Assembly (NCBI RefSeq): GCF_016102005.1
Contig: NZ_JACFPL010000001.1
Location: 803,401 to 867,400 of the forward strand
Direction: 5' to 3'
Length of the DNA stretch: 64,000 nucleotides
DNA from: Bifidobacterium choladohabitans
GTDB taxonomy: Bacteria; Actinomycetota; Actinomycetes; Actinomycetales; Bifidobacteriaceae
Shown here: one piece after another, positions 8,996 through 17,823 of the stretch
How positions within the stretch are numbered: the first letter of the stretch is position 1
How the letters are laid out: every line of letters starts with the position of its first letter
The notes under the pieces: generated by a model
The model's database searches: none
Seen by the model: only the letters and a program-made list of their open reading frames with translations
Told to the model about the DNA's origin: nothing
Program-made: the position numbers and the translations under genes

Positions 8996-9069
8996 GCCTC
9001 CTTAGCTCAGTTGGCCAGAGCAGCCGCCTTGTAAGCGGCAGGTCGTCAGTTCGACTCTGACAGGAGGCT
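8996..9069 (+). tRNA. tRNA-Thr (anticodon TGT)
   Basis: A full cloverleaf can be drawn by hand. The acceptor is GCCTCCT (8996-9002) with AGGAGGC (9062-9068) and discriminator T. The D stem is GCTC/GAGC. The anticodon stem is GCCGC/GCGGC with loop CTTGTAA, giving anticodon TGT at 9030-9032. The T stem is GTCAG/CTGAC with loop TTCGACT. CCA is not encoded. Confidence 0.96.
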
Positions 9070-9136
9070 CTACGCCAGGAACGAACCATTAAATCCGACT
9101 ATCCGGCTTTGTCTCCGGGCAGGCTATAATAATGGA

Positions 9137-9349
9137 CATTACCTGGATAATTGCAAATACTTCCCTCGAGTAAGTCATTTCGGAGGCTCGTTCTCCGAAG
9201 TACGAACGGAGCTTTTCCCCAACCATCTCCGTTCGTATTCGAGGACGGGAGCATTCCCCTTCATTCCCGTCCTCTTGACGTTGATCCGCCGGCCCAGGGC
9301 CCGGGTCTTGAAAAGCCGACTGACCGATGACGGCCAGGTCGGCTTTTTT
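9137..9349 (+). ncRNA. Candidate structured small RNA with two duplicated C-rich-loop hairpins
   Basis: The 5' end is inferred from TATAAT at 9125-9130 (the -35 is poor) and the 3' end from the terminator. Hairpin A has an 11-bp perfect stem, TACGAACGGAG (9201-9211) with CTCCGTTCGTA (9227-9237). Hairpin B has a 10-bp perfect stem, GAGGACGGGA (9241-9250) with TCCCGTCCTC (9265-9274). The two loops resemble each other: GCTTTTCCCC and GCATTCCCC at their 5' sides, with CCATC and CATTC at their 3' sides. A smaller stem, CGGAG/CTCCG, lies at 9181-9197 and could compete with hairpin A. No ORF fits. The layout of stem-loops with exposed TTCCCC plus a terminator resembles trans-acting sRNAs that pair with ribosome-binding sites. 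I do not recognise it as tmRNA, SRP RNA, RNase P or a known riboswitch. Confidence 0.45.
9311..9349 (+). terminator. Intrinsic terminator
   Basis: AAAAGCCGAC (9311-9320) pairs with GTCGGCTTTT (9338-9347) and ends in a T run. The U-tract is on the + strand, so it ends transcripts coming from the tRNA/sRNA side. Confidence 0.85.
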
Positions 9350-9472
9350 ATTGCCACCCGTCCGCGACAAATGTGGATGTTTGCCCGACCTTGCGAATTG
9401 TGTGGCCTCGCTCCATGCCCGCCCCGTTAGAATTGCCGGGTACAGACAAGGCAGGAACAGGGAGGCGAGCAC

Positions 9473-10903
9473 ATGGCCAGACGCTGGACACCGCGGCGTT
9501 TCGTCGTGCTCAGAAGAATCCGCGTGGTCTCCTGTGCCCTCCTGGTCGTTCTGGCCACGGTCCTGACCTTCGGCATAGCCGCGCGCAAGAGCGTGGCGCT
9601 GAGCGTCAACGGGCAGACCAGAATGGTGACCACCTACGCCTACAGCGTGGACGGTCTGCTGCGCGAGCGAGGGATCAAGGTCAAGACCCACGACCTGGTC
9701 GATTCCACTTCAGGAGGCCAGCTGCGCAACCATGCGGCGGTCACCGTGCGTTCCGCCTACCAGACCACCATCGTCATCCAGGGCCAGCGGGTGCCTTTCT
9801 GGACTACGGCCACCAGCATGGACCAGCTGCTGGGATTCTTCGAGGAGAACCGCAAGCAGGCCATGAAGGTCACCGTGGATGTGGACAACGTCTATAACCA
9901 ACTGACCGGCGGTCTGGTCATCAACCAGACAGGGCCGGTCACGGTCATAGCTGACGGGAAGACCTCGGTAGCCCCTGACGGCAAGCTTCCAGCCGCCTCC
10001 ATCCTGGACTCCAAGGGCATCGTGCTGGGCAAGGAGGACCGGGTCAGCGTGGAGCATGACCAGGGCACCACCGTGCTGCGGGTCCAACGGGTCACCCACG
10101 GAAACACTCAAAAAACAATCCCCATACCCTTCGCTACGAGGACCGTGGTCGACCCGAGCCTGGCGCCCGGTCAGACCCAGATGCGGCAGGCAGGCGTAGC
10201 AGGTCGACGCCTGCAGACCATCCAGGTCACCTACGTGGACGGACAGGCCGAATCGGAGCAGGTGATCAAGGAGGAGACCGTGGCCATACCGGTGGATCAG
10301 GTGGTGGCCGTCGGTCCCGACAAGCCGAAGGAGGGACAGAACAGCGGGCAGCAGTCCAAGGACACAGGCAAGGATTCCCAACAGGCGCAGAAGACACCAT
10401 CTCCGAGCCCCTCGCCCAGCAAGGATTCGCAGTCGGCAACGACACCCTCCCCTGCGCCAACACAGACCAAGCCGCCGCAGACCACGCAGCCGGCACAACC
10501 AAGCAAGCCGGATAAACCGACCACCTCAAGCAAGCCCGAGGACAAACCAGCCCCGTCTCCAGCACCGAACCCATCTCCAAATGGTCTTTGGCACGCCAGT
10601 GTGGACTTAGCTCAGACCTATGCCGGTGGTGCTGCCGCCCAGCGCGGATGGACGGGTTCGGAGTTCACGGCTCTAGTGGAACTGTGGAATAGGGAATCAG
10701 GATGGCTCTGGTATGCCGAAAATAAAAATTCAGGCGCCTACGGCATTCCCCAGGCTTACCCCGGCTCCAAGATGGCGCTATTTGGAGCCAACTGGCATGA
10801 CGATGCCGCTGTCCAGATCGATTGGGGCCTCTACTACATTGCGCAGCGGTACGGGAATCCTAGTACAGCACTGCAATACCAAAAACGGCATAATTCGTAC
10901 TAA
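9473..10903 (+). CDS. Resuscitation-promoting-factor-like protein: DUF348/G5 domains with C-terminal muralytic-like domain
   Basis: The protein has 476 residues. The N-terminal TM/signal segment (about 20-40, VVSCALLVVLATVLTFGIAA) is followed by DUF348 (ubiquitin-like) repeats at about 45-200 and a G5 domain at about 205-275 (ending IPVDQVVAVG). A Ser/Pro/Lys/Thr wall-spanning linker runs from about 285 to 365. The last 105 residues form a lysozyme/transglycosylase-like domain with ELWNRESGWLW and NSGAYGIPQ. The domain order matches RpfB, but the catalytic module resembles the aggregation-promoting-factor/SLT type found in bifidobacteria. It is probably secreted, membrane-tethered and active on peptidoglycan. 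GGGAGG precedes the ATG. The rsmA gene follows. Confidence 0.85.
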   Translation: MARRWTPRRFVVLRRIRVVSCALLVVLATVLTFGIAARKSVALSVNGQTRMVTTYAYSVDGLLRERGIKVKTHDLVDSTSGGQLRNHAAVTVRSAYQTTIVIQGQRVPFWTTATSMDQLLGFFEENRKQAMKVTVDVDNVYNQLTGGLVINQTGPVTVIADGKTSVAPDGKLPAASILDSKGIVLGKEDRVSVEHDQGTTVLRVQRVTHGNTQKTIPIPFATRTVVDPSLAPGQTQMRQAGVAGRRLQTIQVTYVDGQAESEQVIKEETVAIPVDQVVAVGPDKPKEGQNSGQQSKDTGKDSQQAQKTPSPSPSPSKDSQSATTPSPAPTQTKPPQTTQPAQPSKPDKPTTSSKPEDKPAPSPAPNPSPNGLWHASVDLAQTYAGGAAAQRGWTGSEFTALVELWNRESGWLWYAENKNSGAYGIPQAYPGSKMALFGANWHDDAAVQIDWGLYYIAQRYGNPSTALQYQKRHNSY

Positions 10904-10935
10904 TCCCGAACCACATCCACGAACAATGAACCGAC

Positions 10936-11817
10936 ATGAACACTAAAACCGAAAGCGACCGCCTCCTGGGAGCAGCCGACATCCGACGCCTCGCCGACCA
11001 GATCGGCATCCACCCCACCAAACGGCTGGGGCAGAACTTCGTCATCGATCCAGGGACTGTCCGCAGGATTGTCCGTCTGGCCAAGGTGGAATCTGGCCAG
11101 CCCGTTCTGGAGGTGGGTCCTGGTCTGGGATCCCTGACTCTTGGATTGTTGGAGGCGGGCTGCCCGGTGACCGCCGACGAGATCGATCCCGTTCTGGCCC
11201 GACAGCTGCCGCAGACCGTCAGCGAGCGCATGCCGGAGAGCCTGGACCGGCTGACCGTAATCAACCGGGATGCCCTGACCCTGACCCCTCAGCTGGCAGG
11301 CGACGCGGGCACGGCCGCCGACCTGGCCATGGTGGCCAACCTGCCCTACAACGTAGCCACTCCGATCATTCTGACCCTCCTGGCCCGGTTCACCAATCTG
11401 AACCGGTTTCTGGTCATGGTCCAGAAGGAGGTGGCGGACCGACTGACGGCCGCCCCGGGTTCCAAGGTCTACGGCGTACCCAGCCTGAAGCTGGCCTGGT
11501 ACGGGCATGCCGCCCAGGCTGGCAGGGTCGGGCGCCATGTCTTCTGGCCAGCCCCCAACGTGGACTCGGCCCTGGTCTCCTTCACGCGGGACAAGGATGG
11601 ACACGGGCGCGGGGACGAGGGCACGAGGACCGAGGTCTTCGCCCTGATCGATGCCGCCTTTGGACAGCGCCGCAAGACCCTGCACGCCGCACTTAAGGGC
11701 CTGGTGACCGCCGAAGCCTTCCAGGCCGCAGGCATCGACCCTGCACGCCGGGGGGAAACCATGACCATCGAGGAGTTCGTCGCCCTGGAGCAGGCCCGCC
11801 GCGAGGTGGCCGCGTGA
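10936..11817 (+). CDS. rsmA: 16S rRNA dimethyladenosine transferase
   Basis: The protein has 293 residues and belongs to the KsgA/RsmA family, which dimethylates A1518 and A1519 of 16S rRNA. It has the N-terminal KRLGQNFVID signature, SAM-binding LEVGPGLGSLT, and the N6-adenine motif NLPYNVATP (motif IV, NxPY). A C-terminal helical RNA-binding domain ends with the HAALKGL region. The length is normal. The stop codon overlaps the GTG start of ispE (GTGA), so the two are translationally coupled. Linkage of rsmA and ispE is usual in actinobacteria. Confidence 0.96.
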   Translation: MNTKTESDRLLGAADIRRLADQIGIHPTKRLGQNFVIDPGTVRRIVRLAKVESGQPVLEVGPGLGSLTLGLLEAGCPVTADEIDPVLARQLPQTVSERMPESLDRLTVINRDALTLTPQLAGDAGTAADLAMVANLPYNVATPIILTLLARFTNLNRFLVMVQKEVADRLTAAPGSKVYGVPSLKLAWYGHAAQAGRVGRHVFWPAPNVDSALVSFTRDKDGHGRGDEGTRTEVFALIDAAFGQRRKTLHAALKGLVTAEAFQAAGIDPARRGETMTIEEFVALEQARREVAA

Positions 11818-12734
11818 ACCCGGCAGCCAGGAGGGAGGGCGTTGCCCTTTACTGTCCCGCCAAGATCAATCTGAGGCTCCGCGTCGGCCCGACGCGAACC
11901 GACCTTGGAGGGCAACACCGCCTGGACACCATATACAGTGCCGTGGGAATCTGGGACAAAGTCGAACTTCGCCGGAGAGAACCAGGCAGTGGATTCCGCC
12001 TGAGCCTGGAGGGCGATCACCTGGGCGACCTGAACCACCGTGATGCCGATCCACATGCCAACCTGGCCGTCAAGGCCCTCCTGGCCATGGCCAAGGCCAC
12101 CGGACACCAGCCTGATGTGGCCATCCACATCATCAAACGGATACCGGTGGGTGCCGGACTGGCCGGCGGGTCAGCGGATGCCGCCGGAACCATGCTGGGG
12201 CTGAACCGGCTCTGGAATCTGGGGATGCCTGCCGCCGAACTGGATCGTATCGCCGCCGGGCTGGGCGCAGACCTGCCCTTCTGCCTGCATGGAGGGCTCA
12301 GCAGGGGCACGGGCTTCGGCCAGATTCTGGAACCCCTGGAACCGGATGGTCTGCAAGCCCAGCGGCTGTCCCGGGCCGGGCTGACCGGGCACCTCCTGAT
12401 CGGGGCCTACGAGGACCAGCTGAGCACCGCCCAGGTCTACAAGGCCTTCGATCTGATCGGACCCGGCTCCGACGACTTGAACGACCTGCAGGAGACCGCC
12501 TGTACCCTGCACCCGCGCTCGCGCCAGGCCCTGGACCTCGCCCGGCGGGCAGGCACCGGTCCGGCCTTCGTCTCCGGATCGGGCCCCTCTGTGGTGGTCA
12601 TGGCCCCTCGCCCCGAGCAGGCAAGCACACTGATAAGGCTCTGGGGGGAGCAGAATGCCGTGGACAGGATCATCGAGGCTGACTCGCCAGTCCTGCCCAG
12701 GATAATCCCCCTGCGAGTCACCCATGGACAGTAG
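11814..12734 (+). CDS. ispE: 4-diphosphocytidyl-2-C-methyl-D-erythritol kinase
   Basis: The protein has 306 residues and belongs to the GHMP kinase family. It shows CPAKINLRLRVG at the N-terminus, the phosphate-binding loop PVGAGLAGGSADAAG, and the C-terminal SGSGPSVV motif. It phosphorylates CDP-ME in the MEP pathway of isoprenoid precursor synthesis, which fits an organism lacking the mevalonate route. The GTG start at 11814 overlaps the rsmA stop; a start further in would cut the conserved lysine-containing N-terminus. Confidence 0.95.
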   Translation: MNPAARREGVALYCPAKINLRLRVGPTRTDLGGQHRLDTIYSAVGIWDKVELRRREPGSGFRLSLEGDHLGDLNHRDADPHANLAVKALLAMAKATGHQPDVAIHIIKRIPVGAGLAGGSADAAGTMLGLNRLWNLGMPAAELDRIAAGLGADLPFCLHGGLSRGTGFGQILEPLEPDGLQAQRLSRAGLTGHLLIGAYEDQLSTAQVYKAFDLIGPGSDDLNDLQETACTLHPRSRQALDLARRAGTGPAFVSGSGPSVVVMAPRPEQASTLIRLWGEQNAVDRIIEADSPVLPRIIPLRVTHGQ

Positions 12735-12737
12735 AGT
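12732..12737 (+). promoter_or_regulatory. -10-like element 7 nt before the LytR_C-domain gene
   Basis: TAGAGT precedes ATG 12745 by 7 nt and overlaps the ispE stop codon. It may be an internal promoter giving a nearly leaderless mRNA. The purine-rich stretch could also act as a weak ribosome-binding site. Confidence 0.3.
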
Positions 12738-12744
12738 AGGCAAC

Positions 12745-13356
12745 ATGACGAATCCCGAACCACTCGACGAGCGCGAGGCCCGCAGGCAGTTCGTGCGACG
12801 GCGGCAGAAGATGGTCTTCACCATAGTCGTCAGCGCACTAGTGGCCATCCTGATCATCTGCGGACTGATCATCTTCGGGTCCATCGGGCATACCGCCAAA
12901 CACGCCACCATCGCCAAGCCCAACTATGGGGTCGCCGTGCCCTGCCCACCCGACAATGCCAAGCTGGTCAACCACCCCGACATCCGCGTGCGCGTGCTCA
13001 ACGGAACCAACAAGTCCGGACTGGCCACAGCCCTGGCCTCAGCCCTGCGCAATCGGGGATTCAACATGCAGGATGTGGCGGACTATCCGGGCAAGACCGA
13101 GACCGCCCGCACCCAGATACGTTTCGGAGCCTCAGCCATTGACCGTGGCTACACAGTGGGATCCCAATTCAACGATGCGGTTCTGATCATGGACGACCGC
13201 AACGACGATTTGATCGACGTGGTCATCGGGGCCACCTTTACCGATCTGGACGACGAGGACAGCAACTCTGTCGTAGGCCGCAAGATCGAAGCCATCAAGG
13301 GCTGCCAGGCCGACCCCTCCTCCATGAAGAACCTGCCCAAGGCTCCCAAGGCCTGA
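12745..13356 (+). CDS. Single-pass membrane protein with LytR C-terminal (LytR_C) domain
   Basis: The protein has 203 residues. A short charged cytoplasmic N-terminus is followed by one TM helix (about 22-44, MVFTIVVSALVAILIICGLI). An extracytoplasmic LytR_C-type domain contains IRVRVLNGTNKSGLATALASAL, the typical vLNGt.. start of that family. There is no LCP (phosphotransferase) catalytic domain, so it is a LytR_C-only protein of unknown role at the cell envelope. The ATG at 12745 was preferred to 12724 because it avoids overlap with ispE and gives a family-like start. Confidence 0.82.
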   Translation: MTNPEPLDEREARRQFVRRRQKMVFTIVVSALVAILIICGLIIFGSIGHTAKHATIAKPNYGVAVPCPPDNAKLVNHPDIRVRVLNGTNKSGLATALASALRNRGFNMQDVADYPGKTETARTQIRFGASAIDRGYTVGSQFNDAVLIMDDRNDDLIDVVIGATFTDLDDEDSNSVVGRKIEAIKGCQADPSSMKNLPKAPKA

Positions 13357-13438
13357 CACCGCAGATCCGGCGTACCGCCGGATTCAACATCCGCAGTCTC
13401 CTGACCAAGAGCGCCCGCCCGGAAGGGTACGACCTGGG

Positions 13439-14869
13439 TCAGGCTTGGTCAGCACCTTCTCTTTGCCACCAGTCCCGCAACTCCTGCTCGGCTGTCTGCC
13501 GGTCGACCGGGCCCTGATCCATGCGGTAGTCCAGCATATGCTGATAGGCACGTCCCACCTGCGGTCCGGGTTTAAGATCCAGGATCTGCATGATCTGTCG
13601 TCCATCCAAGTCGGGCCGGATGGCATCCAGATCCTCCTGCCGACGCAACTGAGCCACCCTGTCCTCCAACTCGTCCATGGCGGAGGAGAAGACCTGGGCC
13701 TTGCGCTTGTTGCGGGTGGTCGCATCGGCCCGGGTCAGGCGATTGAGACGCTCATAAAGCGGGCCGGTCTCCCGGGCGTAACGGCGTACGGCCGCATCGG
13801 TCCACCGCTCGTCCACGTAGCCGTGGAAACGCAGATGCATGGAGATCAGGTCGCAGACGTCGGCAATCATGTGGTGGTCGAAGCGCAGGGCCTTGAGGCG
13901 CTTGCGGGCCAACCGGGCTCCGACTGCATCATGGTGATGGAAGCTGACCTTGCCACCGGGCTCAAAGCGTCTGGTGGCGGGCTTGCCGATGTCGTGCAGT
14001 AGAGCGGCAAGGCGCAGGGTCAGGTCCGGGGCGGGTACCGGTCCGTCAGGTCCTGTCTCCAGGGCGATGGCCCGGTCCACCACCATCAGGGTGTGCTCGA
14101 AGACATCCTTGTGCCGGTGATGCTCGTCTATCTCCAGCTGCAGAGCCGGCACCTCGGGCAGAACGATGTCAGCCAGGCCGGACTGCACCAGAGCCTCAAT
14201 GCCCTGCACGGGGTGGTCGGACAGCATAAGCTTGGTCAGCTCGTCGCGAATCCGCTCGGCCGAGACGATGTTGATTCGATCGGTCATGCGGGTGATGGCC
14301 TCTGCGGTCTCCGGGGCGATGGTGAATCCCAGCTGGGCCACGAACCGCACGGCCCGCATCATCCGCAGGGGGTCGTCGTCGAAGGACTGACGGGGGTCCA
14401 CCGGGGTCCGCAGCACCTGCTTGGCCAAGTCGTTGGCCCCCCGGTAGGGGTCTACGAACACCAGGTCGGGCACCCGCAGGGCCATGGCGTTGACGGTGAA
14501 GTCGCGCCGTGAAAGGTCGCCCTCAAGGTTGTCCCCATAGTCCACTTCGGGCTTGCGGGAGTCCGGATCATAGGTGTCTCGCCGGTAGGTGGTCACCTCC
14601 ACCTTGACCTCGGTGCCGTCAGGACGCCGCCGCAGCGCGCCCAGGGTGCCGAATTTGCGCCCCATGTCCCAGAAGCCCGACCCCCAGTGACGCAGGATGG
14701 GCTCGAACTGCTCGGGCCTGGCCGAGGTGCAGAAGTCCAGGTCGTGGGAGGGCCGGTGCAGGAGCAGATCGCGTACAGGACCCCCTACCAACGCCAGTTC
14801 AAATCCCTGCTCGGCGAAGAGGCGCCCGAGCTCGATGGCCTCCGGCCAGACTTGGAAATCCACGCTCAC
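13439..14869 (-). CDS. cca: CCA-adding tRNA nucleotidyltransferase
   Basis: The protein has 476 residues. The class II nucleotidyltransferase head (ALVGGPVRDLLL, then SHDLDFCTSARP with the DxD metal site) is followed by the RNA-binding domain (DPLRMMRAVRFVAQLGF) and an HD domain (LAALLHDIGKPATRR). It repairs or adds the 3' CCA of tRNAs; the tRNA-Thr gene in this window does not encode CCA, so such an activity is needed. The start is GTG at 14869, with GTAGGAAAGG just upstream; a GTG two codons later is equally placed. It is divergent from the NUDIX gene with 75 nt between, the usual actinobacterial arrangement. Confidence 0.93.
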   Translation of the reverse strand: MSVDFQVWPEAIELGRLFAEQGFELALVGGPVRDLLLHRPSHDLDFCTSARPEQFEPILRHWGSGFWDMGRKFGTLGALRRRPDGTEVKVEVTTYRRDTYDPDSRKPEVDYGDNLEGDLSRRDFTVNAMALRVPDLVFVDPYRGANDLAKQVLRTPVDPRQSFDDDPLRMMRAVRFVAQLGFTIAPETAEAITRMTDRINIVSAERIRDELTKLMLSDHPVQGIEALVQSGLADIVLPEVPALQLEIDEHHRHKDVFEHTLMVVDRAIALETGPDGPVPAPDLTLRLAALLHDIGKPATRRFEPGGKVSFHHHDAVGARLARKRLKALRFDHHMIADVCDLISMHLRFHGYVDERWTDAAVRRYARETGPLYERLNRLTRADATTRNKRKAQVFSSAMDELEDRVAQLRRQEDLDAIRPDLDGRQIMQILDLKPGPQVGRAYQHMLDYRMDQGPVDRQTAEQELRDWWQREGADQA

Positions 14870-14932
14870 CCTTTCCTACGGAGTTGATGCGCCTACTAGC
14901 ATACCGTTACCCCACCTGCACATTACCTTACG

Positions 14933-14938
14933 TAAAGT
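14933..14938 (+). promoter_or_regulatory. -10-like element, possible leaderless start of the NUDIX operon
   Basis: TAAAGT ends exactly 6 nt before ATG 14945. The intervening bases include GGAG, which could also act as a tight ribosome-binding site. Confidence 0.4.
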
Positions 14939-14944
14939 TGGAGT

Positions 14945-15613
14945 ATGATTACGCCCGCGGACATGGCGCGCATGCTTGCACATAGCGCCGATTCTGCGGA
15001 TACCCATGCCCGCGGCCAGCAGAGTCGGGACCACCTGGTGGAGACTGTAAGCGAACGTCTGGATCCGCAGATCCGCGAGCGCATACAGACCGAGGATGAC
15101 GCTCCCACACCTGCCCTCATGCCCCGGCACAAGCATGCCTCGGGACCTTCGACCTTTGCCTCCCTGGATGCCCAGGAGCTGCCGGTGGTGCGCGAATATT
15201 CGGCGGGTGGGCTGATTTTTGACCGGCATGGCCGGGTGGCCGTCATCGCCCGGCACTCCCGCTCTGGCCACCTGGAATGGTGCCTGCCCAAGGGGCATAT
15301 CGAGAAGGGGGAAACACCCGAGCAGACTGCGGTGCGCGAGGTCCACGAGGAGACGGGGATACTGGGTAGGGTGACCGATTCCATCGCCACCATCGACTAC
15401 TGGTTCACCGGGACCAATCAGCGGGTCCACAAGCTGGTCCATCATTTCGTCCTGCGGATGATCGGCGGATCCCTGAGCGTGGAAGGTGACCCCGATCATG
15501 AGGCCGAAGATGCCATCTGGGTGGACTTCTCAGACCTGACCTCAGTGCTCAGTTATCCCAATGAGCGTAAAATAGCCTGGCTCTACGCAAGGAAGTACAA
15601 AAAACAGCCATGA
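14945..15613 (+). CDS. NUDIX hydrolase
   Basis: The protein has 222 residues. The Nudix box is complete: GHIEKGETPEQTAVREVHEE, with all the Glu residues needed for metal binding. About 75 residues precede the domain. Family members cleave nucleoside diphosphates linked to other moieties; the substrate is not predictable. The stop overlaps the start of the DUF6049 gene (ATGA), and the DUF6049 gene in turn overlaps murJ, so the three genes form one translationally coupled operon. This NUDIX-DUF6049-MurJ order next to a divergent cca is conserved in actinobacteria. Confidence 0.92.
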   Translation: MITPADMARMLAHSADSADTHARGQQSRDHLVETVSERLDPQIRERIQTEDDAPTPALMPRHKHASGPSTFASLDAQELPVVREYSAGGLIFDRHGRVAVIARHSRSGHLEWCLPKGHIEKGETPEQTAVREVHEETGILGRVTDSIATIDYWFTGTNQRVHKLVHHFVLRMIGGSLSVEGDPDHEAEDAIWVDFSDLTSVLSYPNERKIAWLYARKYKKQP

Positions 15614-17823
15614 TCCAGACCCCCCTGCGCCCGAGCGGGCGCACCAGCCAGCACATTCATGCCTTCAATCGGTGGACCCGGTGGACCCGAGTCCTGCTGG
15701 CGACCATCCTTCTGCTGGCCCTGGTGATGACTCCCTGGCATCCGACACCAGCCCTGGCTGCCACCAGTCATCAGAGCTCAGCCGAGGTAGCCCTGCGCTG
15801 GTCGACGCCAGTGGTGACCGACCAGTCCGGCTACGCCCTGCGCGCTGCGGTGACCAACACCGCGAACCAACCCATGGAGAATGCCCATCTGAGCGTGTCC
15901 ACCAGCGCCCTCTACTCCTTCAGTTCACGGGCCGACATGCAGACCTGGTCCGAAGGCCACGCCCGCATCCCCACCCCGGACGTGCTGGGTACGCAGACAG
16001 TACCGACGATTCCGGCCGGGCAGAGCACCGAGGTCGCAGTCAACGTACCGGCTGATCAAGACGCGATCAAGAAGATGACCAGCTGGGGACCCAAGCCCGT
16101 CCGGCTCTCCCTGAGCGACGATCAGGGCCGGATCCTGGGCGACGTATTCACCTTTCTTACGCGGACCTGGGATGGCCTGCCCACTGCAGGCACCCCCGCC
16201 CTGTCCCTGACCATGGTCCTGCCGCTGACCTCCTCGGACTGGAACATTGACGACAAGGCCATGACGGCGCTGATGACCCAGTCCAATGCCGAATCCGCGT
16301 CAGGCCCGGGCAACGATAAAAACCGGAGCGTGACACTGACCCGCCAGGGGACCCGCCGCCAGGAGGACCAGAGCCAGCTGCTGTCCAAACACGGGTCCCT
16401 GCAAGCCCTGGGCGACCCGGTCTACCTGCCCGCCTTCGCCAACCGTCCCCAGATACAAGGGCTGATTCAGCCGGCCGACTTCGACATCACCGGGTATGCA
16501 TCCCAGAACCAGGACCGTTACACCCAGGCTGGAGTCACCCCCGACTCCTGGAGCGCCCAGACCGCGACCAAGCTCTATGCTGACACGGCGCCTGGCGCGT
16601 ACGCCTGGCAGGGCCGACAGGAGTGGACCATGGAGTCCATCGCTGCGGCCCGCCGTGCCGGATATCAGACGGTCATCGCCCCCCAGGGCTTCGAGGTCGG
16701 CGCCGGCACCTCCGCCCACACCGGCAAGTACACCATCGAGACCAAGGCCGGAAAGGTAACCGTCCTGTCGGCCCAGCGCGAACTCAGCAACCTGGCCAGA
16801 GGTCACCCAAGCTCCACACGTGCCACCGGTGAGCAGACCCAGGCCGGGCAGACGGCCCGGTTCATAGCCCAGAGCGCCTTCTATCAGATGGAACAACCCT
16901 ACGCCGAACGCTCCCTCCTGGTCTGCTTCGACGCCGATCAGGACACCCAACAGGCAGACAGGATCATGACCGAACTGGAGCATGCCCCATGGATCAAACT
17001 GGTCTCCATGGACAACCTGATGCAGGCGCCCGACTTTACCGGCGGATCTTCGGGTCTGCTCAAGGCCCTGGAGCTCGGCAACGCCAAGGGCAGCGCCAGA
17101 CACGGCGATGGCCCGACAGGCACCCTGGACTCCCTGATTGCCAGCCGGGCTGACATCGACCGATTCGCCACCTCCATCCTGGCTGACGACAGGCATGATT
17201 CCCAACCCACCGCCAGCGCCTCAGCAGGCAAGACCGACAGCCAGGCCCTGGCCCGCCAGGATGCCGACACCACCGCCCGCCAGCCCAAGGATCCGCATCA
17301 GTGGCTGAACCAGCTGACCGCCGCCCACGACGATCTGGCCCTGAAATCCCTGGGCGGAACCGCAGCCGCCTCTGGTCTGGCCGATCAGGCCGAGGCCATA
17401 TCCCACCGGCTCCTGGACGGCATCAGCATCACACCCAGCGAGTCTTTGAACGTCGTCAGCGAGACGGCCTCCATGCCCGTCACCGTCAGCAACAGCCACC
17501 CCTATCCCGTCCACGCCCGCATCAGCGCCCGAACCGATTCCATGGAGATCGTCACCTCCCGTATGGCGGAGGCGGTCATTCCCGCCCGGTCCGAGGCCCA
17601 GGTGACCTTCAAGGTCAGAGTGGCCGCAGCCGGCAGAGCCAACGTAGACATCGGCCTGCTGGACAGCCAGGGCCGTCCCTTCGGCCAGGTGCGCCGGGCT
17701 CAGATCACCAGCAATCTGCGATTGAGTGACATGAGCGGCCTGATCATCATTGTCATCGCCGTGCTCCTGGGACTCCTGGGGCTCTGGCGGCAGTTCCACC
17801 GTACGAAGGACCCGGACGAATGA
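15610..17823 (+). CDS. DUF6049 family exported membrane protein
   Basis: The protein has 737 residues. The signal peptide lies at about 28-52 (VLLATILLLALVM, cleavage near ALAA). A large extracytoplasmic region of beta-sandwich character (repeated NTANQPMENAHLSVS-like and PVTVSNSHPYPVHARIS segments) follows, and a single C-terminal TM helix (LIIIVIAVLLGLLGLW) ends in a short charged tail. Actinobacterial DUF6049 proteins are encoded immediately before murJ and are presumed to act with it in cell-envelope assembly; the biochemical role is unknown. It is coupled to both neighbours by 4-nt overlaps. Confidence 0.88.
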   Translation: MIQTPLRPSGRTSQHIHAFNRWTRWTRVLLATILLLALVMTPWHPTPALAATSHQSSAEVALRWSTPVVTDQSGYALRAAVTNTANQPMENAHLSVSTSALYSFSSRADMQTWSEGHARIPTPDVLGTQTVPTIPAGQSTEVAVNVPADQDAIKKMTSWGPKPVRLSLSDDQGRILGDVFTFLTRTWDGLPTAGTPALSLTMVLPLTSSDWNIDDKAMTALMTQSNAESASGPGNDKNRSVTLTRQGTRRQEDQSQLLSKHGSLQALGDPVYLPAFANRPQIQGLIQPADFDITGYASQNQDRYTQAGVTPDSWSAQTATKLYADTAPGAYAWQGRQEWTMESIAAARRAGYQTVIAPQGFEVGAGTSAHTGKYTIETKAGKVTVLSAQRELSNLARGHPSSTRATGEQTQAGQTARFIAQSAFYQMEQPYAERSLLVCFDADQDTQQADRIMTELEHAPWIKLVSMDNLMQAPDFTGGSSGLLKALELGNAKGSARHGDGPTGTLDSLIASRADIDRFATSILADDRHDSQPTASASAGKTDSQALARQDADTTARQPKDPHQWLNQLTAAHDDLALKSLGGTAAASGLADQAEAISHRLLDGISITPSESLNVVSETASMPVTVSNSHPYPVHARISARTDSMEIVTSRMAEAVIPARSEAQVTFKVRVAAAGRANVDIGLLDSQGRPFGQVRRAQITSNLRLSDMSGLIIIVIAVLLGLLGLWRQFHRTKDPDE

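Larger units (their letters stand above)
9070..9472. other. 403-nt gap holding a probable structured RNA and its terminator
   Basis: No plausible protein gene is seen. The gap has a good -10 (TATAAT, 9125-9130), three strong hairpins and an intrinsic terminator, described in separate entries. The last 120 nt are the upstream region of the G5-domain gene; TAGAAT at 9428-9433 is its best -10 candidate. Confidence 0.6.

Noticed and set aside
9131..9310. Structured RNA considered as a c-di-AMP (ydaO) riboswitch, known upstream of some rpf genes
   Set aside because: The conserved ydaO core sequences are not visible, and the terminator is about 120 nt before the coding start without an obvious antiterminator.
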